A stretch of DNA of 64,000 nucleotides, from the NCBI RefSeq assembly GCF_012273655.1, contig NZ_JAAWWP010000003.1, positions 186,001 to 250,000 on the forward strand. The letters are read 5' to 3'. Positions 46,105 through 54,207 of the stretch are shown piece after piece. This DNA is from Streptomyces physcomitrii (GTDB taxonomy: Bacteria > Actinomycetota > Actinomycetes > Streptomycetales > Streptomycetaceae). The notes beneath the pieces were generated by a model. The model searched no databases, was not told the origin of the DNA, and saw nothing but the letters and a program-made list of their open reading frames with translations. The first letter of the stretch is position 1; each line of letters begins with the position of its first letter. A program made the position numbers and the translations under genes.

Positions 46105-47934
46105 ATGCCCCCGTTCTCCTCCCGGTCGTCGCGCCGTCCGCTGCCCCTCCTCGGCGTGCTGCGCCCCGTCCGCGGGTCCGAGATCTGGTTCAAGTCCGCG
46201 CTCAGCGCCGTGTCCGCCTGCGCTCTCCCGAACCTCCTCCTGATCGGCTGCGGCCGCCCCGATCTGGTGATGTACGCGATGGGCGGCTCGCTGTGCGCGC
46301 TGTACGGGCACCACCTCCCGTACGCGGCCCGGGCCCGGGTGGTCACCGGGGTCGTCCTCGGCATGACCGCCGGCACCGCCGTGGCGCTGACCACGGCCTC
46401 GCTGACCCGCTCGGCCTGGGTACTGGTGGCCGTCGCGGCCGTGCTCGCCGCCGTCCAGCGGGCGGGATGCGAGGCCGCGCGGGTGGGGCCGCCGGGGCAT
46501 CTGATCCTCACCTTCGTCAGTTCGGCCTCGCTCTTCGCACCCCAGTCCCTCGGGCAGGTGCCGGGACACCTCGCCCTCACCGCGAGCACCGGGGCGCTGG
46601 CCCTCGCGGTGGTGATGGCCCCCGCACTGCCGCGCCCCCTCGGGCCCGAGCGGCGGTCCACCCGGGCCGCGCTGCGCGCCGTCGCCGCCGCCCTGGACCC
46701 CGGCGCCCCGGCCGCCGCCGCGCACGCCGGAGCCGCGGCCGCCCTGCACACCGCCTGGCAGTACGTGTCCCCCGGCGGCGGCCGGGGCCACCCGGACCGC
46801 CGCGCCCTCGCCCTCCTCGTCCTCCGGGCCGAGACCGCCCTCGCTCTGGGCACCGCGAGGACCCTCTCCGTCCGGGGCGCCACCGAGGTCGAGGCTGTAC
46901 GGAGCGCCACCGAGGCCGATGCCACCCAGGGCGCGGCCGAGGCGGATCCCACCCGGGGCGCGGCCGAGGCCGATGCGAGACCGGCGGAACCCGATGCCGC
47001 TCAACTCCTCTTCTGGGCCGACCAGTTGCGACGCCAAGGCCCCGTCCCGCAGGTGGCGCACTCCCCCGCCGAACTGCTCGCCCTGGAAGCGCACGCGGTC
47101 GCTCCGGCGGCCCGAGCCCGGGCACCCCACGCGGCCGTCCCCCTGGCGCCGGTGCTGCGCACCCTGGTGGGCGGCGCCCTCGCCGGATGGGCGGCGGTGG
47201 CCCTGGGAGCCGGACGGCCGTACTGGGCCCTGGTCACCGTGGCCGCGCTGCTCCAGGCCAACGGCGCGCTGACCTGGCGGCGCGGGGTGCAGCGGGTTGT
47301 CGGGAGCCTGGCGGGCCTCGGGCTCTTCGGGGCGCTGGCACCGCTGGCACGGTTCGGGCCGCTCGCTCTCGTCCTGTGCACCCTGGTGCTCGTCTTCGGC
47401 GCCGAGGCGCTGATCACCCGCAACTACTGGCTCGGCACCCTGTGCGTGACCCCGATGGCCCTGCTGGTCACGGAGTTCCCCGGCCTCGCGCCCAGCGGTG
47501 AACTGGCCGCCGACCGGCTCCTCGACACCCTCGTCGGCGCCGCCCTCGGCCTGCTCGCGACGGCCCTCGTCACCAACCGGTGGGCCACCGGCACCTTCGA
47601 GAGCGCGCTGGACTCCACCGAACGTGCCTGCGAGGCCGCCGAGCGCGCCCTCGGCGTACCGGCCCCGGATCCCGCCGGACTCCACCGCGCGCGCCGCCGG
47701 CTCGCCGCCGAACTGGTCGCCCTGCGGGCCGCGGCAGACACCGCGGCGGGCGAGTGGCGGCAGCGGGCGCTGCCCGGGGACCGCCTGCTGCGCACCGAGC
47801 GGCGCGGACACCGTACGCTCGCCGCGGTGATCAGAAAGCAGGACCGGCACGGACAGCCGCATCGGCACCCGTCTCTCGAGCGCTGCCGGGCGCACGGGGC
47901 CGGAGGCCAGTCGGCGAAGGACGCTCTCGTATGA
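46105..47934 (+). CDS. FUSC-family membrane protein
   Basis: 609 aa. Two blocks of hydrophobic segments (residues about 25-175 and 345-475) flank a soluble part, the layout of fusaric-acid-resistance (FUSC/AaeB-like) transporters. A repeat EADATQGAAEADPTRGAAEAD (about 265-295) lies in the cytoplasmic loop. The C-terminal helical part (SALDSTERACEAAERAL) is also typical. The protein probably exports aromatic acids or other small organic compounds; the substrate is unknown. Its stop overlaps a MarR gene by ATGA, so pump and regulator are coupled. Confidence 0.88.
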   Translation: MPPFSSRSSRRPLPLLGVLRPVRGSEIWFKSALSAVSACALPNLLLIGCGRPDLVMYAMGGSLCALYGHHLPYAARARVVTGVVLGMTAGTAVALTTASLTRSAWVLVAVAAVLAAVQRAGCEAARVGPPGHLILTFVSSASLFAPQSLGQVPGHLALTASTGALALAVVMAPALPRPLGPERRSTRAALRAVAAALDPGAPAAAAHAGAAAALHTAWQYVSPGGGRGHPDRRALALLVLRAETALALGTARTLSVRGATEVEAVRSATEADATQGAAEADPTRGAAEADARPAEPDAAQLLFWADQLRRQGPVPQVAHSPAELLALEAHAVAPAARARAPHAAVPLAPVLRTLVGGALAGWAAVALGAGRPYWALVTVAALLQANGALTWRRGVQRVVGSLAGLGLFGALAPLARFGPLALVLCTLVLVFGAEALITRNYWLGTLCVTPMALLVTEFPGLAPSGELAADRLLDTLVGAALGLLATALVTNRWATGTFESALDSTERACEAAERALGVPAPDPAGLHRARRRLAAELVALRAAADTAAGEWRQRALPGDRLLRTERRGHRTLAAVIRKQDRHGQPHRHPSLERCRAHGAGGQSAKDALV

Positions 47935-48479
47935 CGACGGAAGACGGCCGCGCTCCCGCGGGGGACGGCGCCCCCGCCAAAGACACCGTGGCGGCGGTGG
48001 TGGCGCAGTGGCAGGCGGCGTATCCGGGGATCGACACCGGGCCGATGGAGATCATCGGCAGGCTGAACCGGTGCGCGGCCCTGGTGCAGCACGCCGAGGA
48101 CGCCCCGCTGCGGCGGTACGGTCTGACCCGGCCCGAGTTCGACCTGCTGGGCGCGCTGCGGCGGACCGGGCACGAGCTGACCCCCGGTGAACTCGCCCGC
48201 GAGACCTTCTCCTCGGGCGCCGCGGTGACCAAGCGGCTCAAGCAGCTCACCGAGCGCGGGCTGATCGAGCGCCGCAGCGACGACCGCGACCGCCGGGTGG
48301 CGCACGTACGGCTGACCGAGTCGGGACACGAGCTGGTCGACGGCGTACTGCCCGAGCAACTCGGGTACGAGAACGGGGTTCTGTCCGGTATCGAGGCCCC
48401 GGCACAGCGGCAGCTCGCCGGGCTCCTCGCCGGACTCCTCGTGCAGTTGGAGGGCCGCCTCGGCGGGCCGCACCGCTGA
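47931..48479 (+). CDS. MarR-family regulator
   Basis: 182 aa. The winged helix (residues about 65-130) reads FDLLGALRRTGHELTPGELARETFSSGAAVTKRLKQLTERGLIERRSDDRDRRVAHVRLTESG in its successive elements, with the DxRxRR-like wing of MarR proteins. It overlaps the FUSC stop by 4 nt and so probably represses the promoter at about 46060-46104 until a phenolic or similar ligand binds. Confidence 0.93.
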   Translation: MTTEDGRAPAGDGAPAKDTVAAVVAQWQAAYPGIDTGPMEIIGRLNRCAALVQHAEDAPLRRYGLTRPEFDLLGALRRTGHELTPGELARETFSSGAAVTKRLKQLTERGLIERRSDDRDRRVAHVRLTESGHELVDGVLPEQLGYENGVLSGIEAPAQRQLAGLLAGLLVQLEGRLGGPHR

Positions 48480-48776
48480 ATCCCCGCCCCTGCCGCGGCC
48501 CGTCGGCGCCCCGGCCCTGCCCGTCGCAGTGTCCGACCGCAAACAGTCAACTCCCCGTCACCGCCTCACCCTCCGCTGTCCCGCGTACACAGAGGCGTAC
48601 GCCGCATGTCCGACAGAAGCCCCATGTCGGTGTGACCTGGATCACTCATCACGTCAAGTCTTGCGTCCCGTACGCCGGATCAGACAGAGTTTCGAACCCC
48701 TGGCGTCAACCGTTCGACGTCCAGCGGCAGTTACGCCGGTTCTTCATCCCCCACACCCCACAGAAGGACTTTGCAC

Positions 48777-49988
48777 ATGGCAACGCACAAGCGGGTCGGC
48801 AAGCGCAAGATAGCCGTGGCGGTCGCCGCCGCGGGCGCTCTCACCGCGGGCGTCTTCGTCGCGCTCCCGGCCGGCGCTTCGGCCCCCGCCGAGGCGGACG
48901 TCTACGGCACCCAGGCCAAGGGCGCCATCGACGGCAACTACATCGTGATGCTCAAGGGCGGCGCGAAGATCAAGGCGGCCTCCGAGGGCAAGGGTCTCGC
49001 CAAGGAGTACGGCGGCACCTTCAAGCGCGGCTTCGACTCCGCGATCAACGGCTTCTCGGCCTCCGGCCTCAGCAAGACCGAGGCCCGCCGCCTCGCCGCC
49101 GACGACGCGGTCGCCAAGGTCGTCCAGAGCCACCGCTTCACCACCCAGGCGACCCAGGAGAACCCCCCGTCCTGGGGCATCGACCGGATCGACCAGGAGG
49201 ACACGGCCGGGGACAACGCCTACACCTACCCGGACTCCGCGGGTGAGGGCGTGACCGCCTACGTCATCGACACCGGTGTGCGGGTGACCCACTCCGACTT
49301 CGAGGGCCGCGCCTCCTCCGGCTTCGACGCCATCGACAACGACGACGACGCCGACGACGGCAACGGCCACGGCACCCACGTCGCGGGCACCATCGCCGGT
49401 GCCGCGCACGGTGTCGCCAAGAAGGCCGAGGTCGTCGCCGTCCGCGTGCTCGACGACAGCGGTTCGGGCACCACCGAGCAGGTCGTCGCGGGCATCGACT
49501 GGGTCACCGAGAACCACGAGGGCCCCTCGGTCGCCAACATGAGCCTCGGCGGCACCGCGGACGAGGCCATCGACGCGGCCGTGCAGAAGTCGATCGAGTC
49601 CGGCGTGACCTACGCGGTCGCCGCGGGCAACGAGTCCTCCCCGACCGAGGGTTCGCCCGCGCGCGTCCCCGAGGCCATCACGGTCGCCTCCTCCACCAAG
49701 GAGGACGAGCAGTCGGACTTCTCCAACTACGGTGAGGCCGTCGACATCTACGCCCCGGGCACGGACATCACCTCCGCCTGGAACACCGACGACGAGGCCA
49801 CGGACACCATCTCCGGTACGTCGATGGCCACCCCGCACGTCACCGGTGCCGCCGCCGTCTACCTGGCCGGCCACCAGGACGCCGCCCCGGCCGACGTCGC
49901 CAAGGCGCTGACCGACGGTGCCACCCCGGACAAGATCAGCAACCCGGGCGAGGGCACCGCGAACAAGCTCCTCAAGGTCGTCGAGTAG
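48777..49988 (+). CDS. Secreted subtilisin-like serine protease (S8) with I9 propeptide
   Basis: 403 aa. Signal peptide residues 1-36 (KRKIAVAVAAAGALTAG ... PAGASA). Inhibitor-I9 propeptide about 45-120 (NYIVMLKGGAKIK ... VVQSHRF). The catalytic domain follows with D165 in YVIDTGV, H198 in GHGTHVAG and S349 in GTSMATPH, and the oxyanion Asn in AVAAGNESS. The enzyme is exported, folded with its propeptide and autoprocessed. The ATG at 48777 has AGAAGGA upstream. The surface has several Asp-rich loops (DNDDDADDGN). The 288 bases before it hold no other gene. Confidence 0.96.
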   Translation: MATHKRVGKRKIAVAVAAAGALTAGVFVALPAGASAPAEADVYGTQAKGAIDGNYIVMLKGGAKIKAASEGKGLAKEYGGTFKRGFDSAINGFSASGLSKTEARRLAADDAVAKVVQSHRFTTQATQENPPSWGIDRIDQEDTAGDNAYTYPDSAGEGVTAYVIDTGVRVTHSDFEGRASSGFDAIDNDDDADDGNGHGTHVAGTIAGAAHGVAKKAEVVAVRVLDDSGSGTTEQVVAGIDWVTENHEGPSVANMSLGGTADEAIDAAVQKSIESGVTYAVAAGNESSPTEGSPARVPEAITVASSTKEDEQSDFSNYGEAVDIYAPGTDITSAWNTDDEATDTISGTSMATPHVTGAAAVYLAGHQDAAPADVAKALTDGATPDKISNPGEGTANKLLKVVE

Positions 49989-50045
49989 GTCCGGCCGAGG
50001 TCGTCGAGCGGGTCCGGTCGACCCGCCCGCGCGAGCAGCACACAG

Positions 50046-50091
50046 GAGAGCCGGTCCGGACCTCCCCCACGGGAGGTCCGGACCGGCTCTC
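50046..50091 (+). terminator. Very strong terminator after the subtilase gene
   Basis: GAGAGCCGGTCCGGACCTCCC (50046-50066) pairs over all 21 positions with the sequence at 50071-50091 around a 4-nt CCAC loop, followed by TGTTCTG. It separates two convergent genes. Confidence 0.95.
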
Positions 50092-50143
50092 TGTTCTGCC
50101 CTGCTCAGGCCGTTCCGCCCTGGTCGGGTTCTCGGCTCCGGAT

Positions 50144-50803
50144 TCAGGGGATCGGGTCCACCGAGGGGCCCTCCTGGGCCAGCAGGTCGCGGGCGAACTG
50201 CTCCCACTGGGCGTAGCGGTCGGGGTAGGCCGAGCGCTGGACGGCCTGGCAGACCTCGCCGGGCGGCATGGTCTCCCAGCCCGCGATCTGGATCAGGCCC
50301 GGGTTGCTGCCGAACGGCGCCACTCCGTAGAAGGACTTGGAGGAGGTGGGGACGTCGGTGATCTGCTCGGGGGTGCCCCAGCCGGTGCTGGGACGCTGCT
50401 GGAAGATACCGAGCGAGTCGTGGTCCACGGGGACCGTGTAGTTGACGAACTTGGATTCCTGCATGGCGGTCATGAGAGCGATGACCTGGCCCTGCTCCGG
50501 AATGTTCGCGCCCTTTCCGACACCGATGACGATACGGGCGTTCGCCAGCTGCGTCGGGTCGAGGTCGGCGGCGGTCTCGAAGACGCCTCTCAATTCGCTG
50601 TCGGGGGCCGCATTCAGTGCTTTGGCGGTGGATGCGTTTACGGTTCCGGTGGGGCGGAGTCCGTGGTCCGTCTGGAAGTCACGCAGACCGTGGCCGGTGG
50701 GGTCGGAGGTCGCTGCCTGTGCGGGCGCCGAGGAGAGGAGGAATACTCCTGCGGCGGCCACCGTGGCAGCCATGAGGTGAGCTGTTTTCTTCTGACGTCG
50801 CAT
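50144..50803 (-). CDS. Exported peptidoglycan-binding / lysozyme-like protein
   Basis: 219 aa from the ATG at 50803. Signal peptide residues 1-30 (KKTAHLMAATVAAAGVFLL ... AQA). A short PG-binding-like repeat (GLRDFQTDHGLRPTGTVNASTAKAL, about 39-63) is followed by a domain with ALMTAMQESKFVNYTVPVDHDSLGIFQQRPSTGWG. That has the look of a transglycosylase/lysozyme-like fold with a possible catalytic Glu in MQES. It probably cuts or binds the cell wall outside the membrane. The function is not proven. Confidence 0.82.
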   Translation of the reverse strand: MRRQKKTAHLMAATVAAAGVFLLSSAPAQAATSDPTGHGLRDFQTDHGLRPTGTVNASTAKALNAAPDSELRGVFETAADLDPTQLANARIVIGVGKGANIPEQGQVIALMTAMQESKFVNYTVPVDHDSLGIFQQRPSTGWGTPEQITDVPTSSKSFYGVAPFGSNPGLIQIAGWETMPPGEVCQAVQRSAYPDRYAQWEQFARDLLAQEGPSVDPIP

Positions 50804-51116
50804 GCAAGCACGGTGGCGTGTACATGAAGATACTGTCAAGGGCCTTCCGGGAAAAGGGAATTGCACGGAGATAGGACCTCCGAATTCCACCGAGGAAGAG
50901 ATGCCGCTTTGAGGTCACTTACCCGCCGATCCGGTACGGATTCACCGCCCGGATTGCTGCCAGCGGTTCGACCAATGTCGGGGAGAGCGGGCGTAATTCC
51001 CTTTCCCGCCGCCCGCCGGGGAGCCGGTACGGCACCCGCCCGGCCGCCGTACACACCCCCTGCCAGTGACCCTCACCCGCTTGATAGGCAAGCCGCGACT
51101 TGCCTATGGTGGAGCC
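50804..51116. other. Divergent upstream region of the cell-wall gene and the ArsR-VOC pair
   Basis: 313 bases. CCCTTGACA on the minus strand (-35-like TTGACA at 50834-50839) serves the cell-wall protein gene; the same CCCTTGACA stands before the M15 peptidase gene at 56258-56263. The ArsR operator at 51084-51107 lies at the other end. No gene is seen. Confidence 0.5.
51081..51116 (+). promoter_or_regulatory. Promoter and perfect palindromic operator of the ArsR-VOC operon
   Basis: ATAGGCAAG (51084-51092) and CTTGCCTAT (51099-51107) are a perfect 9-bp inverted repeat with a 6-bp spacer. The -35 TTGATA (51081-51086) and -10 TATGGT (51105-51110) overlap its two arms. The GTG start at 51117 is 6 nt past the -10, so the transcript may be leaderless, although GGAG is also present. 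Confidence 0.8.
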
Positions 51117-51410
51117 GTGGCAGACGAGCTGTTCAGGGCACTGGCCGACCCGACCCGCCGCCGGATACTCGACGAGCTGGCGGAACGCGGCGGGCAGTCC
51201 CTGTTCGAGATCTGCACCCGCCTGGTGACCAAGCACGGCCTCGGGCTGAGCCGCCAGGCCGTCAGCCAGCACCTGGCCGTACTGGAAGCCGCGGACCTGG
51301 TCCGGACGCGGCGCGAGGGCCGCTACAAGTTCCACGATCTGCACGCCCAGCCGCTTGAGCACATCGTGACCCGGTGGCTCAGGCCGAGCCCCCCGGAGGA
51401 CACCCCATGA
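51117..51410 (+). CDS. ArsR-family repressor
   Basis: 97 aa from a GTG (VADELFRALADPTRRRILDEL). The winged helix continues with LSRQAVSQHLAVLEAADLVRTRREGRYKFHDL, a classic ArsR recognition helix and wing. No metal-binding CxC motif is present, so it belongs to the metal-free type often linked to VOC/SRPBCC proteins. Its stop overlaps the VOC gene by ATGA. It most probably binds the palindrome upstream and represses its own operon. Confidence 0.95.
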   Translation: MADELFRALADPTRRRILDELAERGGQSLFEICTRLVTKHGLGLSRQAVSQHLAVLEAADLVRTRREGRYKFHDLHAQPLEHIVTRWLRPSPPEDTP

Positions 51411-51793
51411 GAATCCACCTGTCCAGCGTCTTCGTCGACGACCAGGCGAAGGCCCTGCGCTTCTACACCGAGACCCTGGGCTTCACGAAGAAGGCCGATG
51501 TGCCGCTCGGCGAGGACCGGTGGCTGACCGTGGTCTCGCCCGAGGACCCCGGCGGTACGGAGCTGCTGCTCGAACCCGACGGGCACCCCGCCGTCAGGCC
51601 GTACAAGGAGGCGCTGGTCGAGGACGGGATCCCGGCCGCCTCCTTCGCGGTGGACGACGTACCGGCGGAGTTCGGCAGGCTGCGGGGGCTCGGTGTGCGG
51701 TTCACCCAGGAGCCGCTGGAGATGGGCCAGGTCACCACCGCGGTCCTGGACGACACCTGCGGCAATCTGATCCAGCTCGTCCACAGCCGGTAG
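51407..51793 (+). CDS. VOC (glyoxalase/bleomycin-resistance-like) protein
   Basis: 128 aa. It starts MRIHLSSVFVDDQAKALRFYTETLGFTKKADVPLG, the standard beta-alpha-beta-beta-beta module, and ends AVLDDTCGNLIQLVHS. The metal-ligand positions (His5 region, the central Glu in GGTELLLEP, and the C-terminal half) are compatible with a metal-dependent enzyme or binding protein. Translation is coupled to the ArsR gene. The substrate is unknown. No stem-loop is apparent downstream. Confidence 0.9.
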   Translation: MRIHLSSVFVDDQAKALRFYTETLGFTKKADVPLGEDRWLTVVSPEDPGGTELLLEPDGHPAVRPYKEALVEDGIPAASFAVDDVPAEFGRLRGLGVRFTQEPLEMGQVTTAVLDDTCGNLIQLVHSR

Positions 51794-51860
51794 CAGCGTC
51801 CCGCCACCCCCGGCGCTCCCCTGCTTCCCCGACGCCCCCGGCTCCTCTTGCCGCCTCGGC

Positions 51861-52394
51861 TTACCGCACCCGGGCGGCGATCGTCCGCGCGCAGTCCAGG
51901 GACTCGGTACGGGTGGTGTCCACCTCCAGGTCGTAGGTCACGCCCCGGTGGACCGACTCCGCCTGGGCGGCGGCCATGCCCCGGACCCGGTCCCCGCGGG
52001 CGAGTTCGCGACCCTCGGCGACCGCGCTCTCGCACCGGACGCCGACCCAGAGCACGTCCAGACCGGCGAGTGCCTTGCGCCAGGGCTCCTGGGTCTCCGC
52101 TCCGCCGAGGAAGACGTCGTCGACCAGGACCCGGGCCCCGGCTCTCGCCATCGCGGCGACGCCCTCCCGCCAGGCCGCCTCCAACTCCCGGAAGGCGGGG
52201 CCGACTTCGACCCCGCCGTCGGCGGTGAAGCCGATGCCGCCCTCGGTTCCGCGCAGCGACGGCGGCATCGCCTCCACCAGCGAGTCGATGGCGGCGGCGA
52301 GCCACGGATCCGGCAGTACGGCCTGGAGGCACCGTACGAGCCCGGACTTGCCGGAGCTGGACCCCCCGTTCAACACGATCACCTGAGTTCTCAC
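51861..52394 (-). CDS. cpt: Chloramphenicol 3-O-phosphotransferase-like protein
   Basis: 177 aa from a GTG. Walker A GGSSSGKS (residues 10-17), the conserved IDSLVEAMP with D37 (the essential Asp of the S. venezuelae enzyme), [37 protein letters not shown] and [14 protein letters not shown] match the known Streptomyces enzyme closely along its whole length. That enzyme inactivates chloramphenicol by phosphorylation. No chloramphenicol biosynthesis genes are in this window. It is transcribed alone. Confidence 0.93.
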   Translation of the reverse strand: MRTQVIVLNGGSSSGKSGLVRCLQAVLPDPWLAAAIDSLVEAMPPSLRGTEGGIGFTADGGVEVGPAFRELEAAWREGVAAMARAGARVLVDDVFLGGAETQEPWRKALAGLDVLWVGVRCESAVAEGRELARGDRVRGMAAAQAESVHRGVTYDLEVDTTRTESLDCARTIAARVR

Positions 52395-52454
52395 CCGCTC
52401 ACGGTAGGGGCCCGCACCCCGCCCCGCGAAGCGATTTCCGCCGGACGGGCCGAC

Positions 52455-52534
52455 CGGCGGACGGGCGGACAGGCCGGCGGACGGGCGGACAGGCCGGCGG
52501 ACGGACGAGCGGACCGGCGGACGGACGAGCGGGC
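52455..52534. repeat. Four 20-bp tandem units (CGGCGGACGGGCGGACAGGC and a variant)
   Basis: Units 1 and 2 (52455-52494) are identical. Units 3 and 4 (52495-52534) are a CGGCGGACGGACGAGCGGRC variant. They lie in the gap before the VWA gene end. Confidence 0.9.
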
Positions 52535-52594
52535 CGGCTCACTGACTCACCGACCGACCGGCAGGAGTACGGGCCCGCCGCCCCACCCCCGCAC

Positions 52595-54202
52595 TCACAC
52601 CGGCAGCAATCGGGCCGCCAGCGCCTCCAGTTGGCGGATGTTGCGGCAGGAGTGCATGTCGACGAGTTCGGCGTAGCGCAGGGCGGCGGAGTCGCCGGTG
52701 CCCCAGAGGGAGACCGGTTCCGGGTTGAGCCAGTGGACGCGGCGGACGTGCTCGGCGAGGGTGGCCAGGGCGGGGCGGTTGGGGTCGGCGTTGTTGGTGC
52801 GGGCGTCGCCGAGGATCAGGACGCTGGTGCGCGGGGTCAGCTCGCGCAGGTAGCGGGTGGTGAACTCGCCGAGCGCGCTGCCGTAGTCGCTGCTGCCGTG
52901 GTAGCCGGTGACCTGGGCCTCCTCGAAGATCCGGGTGCCCAGCTCCTCGGCGTCGTCGGTCTCGGCGACCAGCCGGGTCACCTCCTCGGTGCGGTTGACG
53001 AAGGCGAACACCCGTACCTTGCCGAACTGTTCACGCATCGCCTTCACCAGGAGCATGGTGAAGTGCGCGAACCCGGCGACCGATCCGGAGACATCGCAGA
53101 GCAGCACGATCTCCGGGCGGGAGGGCCTGCGGCGCCGGTGGGCGAGGTCGAGCGGGACACCGCCGGTGGACAGCGAACGCCGCAGGCTGCGGCGCAGATC
53201 CACGGTGCCGCGCGCGGCCCGGCGCCGCCGGGCGGCCAGCCGGGTGGCGAGCTTGCGGGCCAACGGCTGTACGGCGCGCCGGAGTTCGGCCCGGCGCTTG
53301 GCGTCGCTCAGCCGGAAGTCGGCCTCGTCCACGCTCCCCGAGATCACCCGGCGGGCCATCCGCTCCCTGCCCTGCCGTTCCGCGACCCGGCGCCGCGCCT
53401 CGGCCCGTACCTCGCCGCGGAAGGACTCGATGAGGCGCCGGATCTCGTCCGCCTGCAGGCGTGCGGTGAAGTCCTGCCCGGCCAGGTCCCCGGCGAGCGC
53501 GCCGGTGCCCTCGCCGCCGTCCTGGGCTGAGGAGGCCCCGGCGGCGCGTGCCGAGCGGATCGCGGTGAGCACCCGGGCGAGCAGGGTCTCCGGCTGGAGG
53601 CGGCCGAGGGTCTGGTGCGAGGACCAGCCGTCGCTGCCCGTACTGCCGCCGCCGTACCGGCCGAAGCCGTCCACCGCCTCGCGGGCCAGCCGGGCGAGCC
53701 CCGCCTGATCGCCCGCCGCCAGCGCCTCGGCCAACCGCTCGCGCAGCGCGGCGAGTTGAGCCCGCTCCTCGGCGGCGCTCCGTACCGGCGGTTCGGTACG
53801 GGAGTCGTCCGCGGCGGAGTCCGCCGCGCTCGCGGGCCCGGCCCCCTGCTCCGCGTGCCGCCCGGTGGGCGCGCCCACGCCGAGCGGGAAGTAGAGGTCG
53901 AACACCGCGTCGTAGACGGAGCGTTGGCGCTCCCCGGAGAGCAGGACGGCGGCCAGACCGGCCCGCATCCGCTCCCGGTCGGTGAGCCCGAGGAGGGCGA
54001 GGACCTCGGCCGCCTGCGCGCTCTCGCCGGGCCCGACCAGGAAGCCGTGCCCGCGCAGCGCGCCGACGAAGCCGGTCAGCCGCTCGGCCAGGCCCTCCGC
54101 CCGCCGGTCGCCCGCACCGTCCGCGCCCCGCGCCGCCGGGCCCTGGGCCGCCGCGCCCTGAGCCGCCGGGTCCCCCTGGTTCGCCGGATCCACCGGGTCC
54201 AC
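52595..54202 (-). CDS. VWA-domain protein, CoxE-like
   Basis: 535 aa with a probable GTG start at 54202 (a GTG at 54193 is equal). Residues about 25-85 form a helical part (LTGFVGALRGHGFLVGPGES ... DAVFDLYFPLG). A charged middle follows, then the VWA domain (about 370-530) with the MIDAS motif DVSGSV, then SDYGSALGEF and ILGDARTNNADP. The CoxE-like N-terminal half is diagnostic. These proteins work with MoxR ATPases in protein or cofactor maturation. The upstream moxR gene ends 5 nt before. Cytoplasmic. Confidence 0.9.
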   Translation of the reverse strand: MDPVDPANQGDPAAQGAAAQGPAARGADGAGDRRAEGLAERLTGFVGALRGHGFLVGPGESAQAAEVLALLGLTDRERMRAGLAAVLLSGERQRSVYDAVFDLYFPLGVGAPTGRHAEQGAGPASAADSAADDSRTEPPVRSAAEERAQLAALRERLAEALAAGDQAGLARLAREAVDGFGRYGGGSTGSDGWSSHQTLGRLQPETLLARVLTAIRSARAAGASSAQDGGEGTGALAGDLAGQDFTARLQADEIRRLIESFRGEVRAEARRRVAERQGRERMARRVISGSVDEADFRLSDAKRRAELRRAVQPLARKLATRLAARRRRAARGTVDLRRSLRRSLSTGGVPLDLAHRRRRPSRPEIVLLCDVSGSVAGFAHFTMLLVKAMREQFGKVRVFAFVNRTEEVTRLVAETDDAEELGTRIFEEAQVTGYHGSSDYGSALGEFTTRYLRELTPRTSVLILGDARTNNADPNRPALATLAEHVRRVHWLNPEPVSLWGTGDSAALRYAELVDMHSCRNIRQLEALAARLLPV

Positions 54203-54207
54203 CGGGC

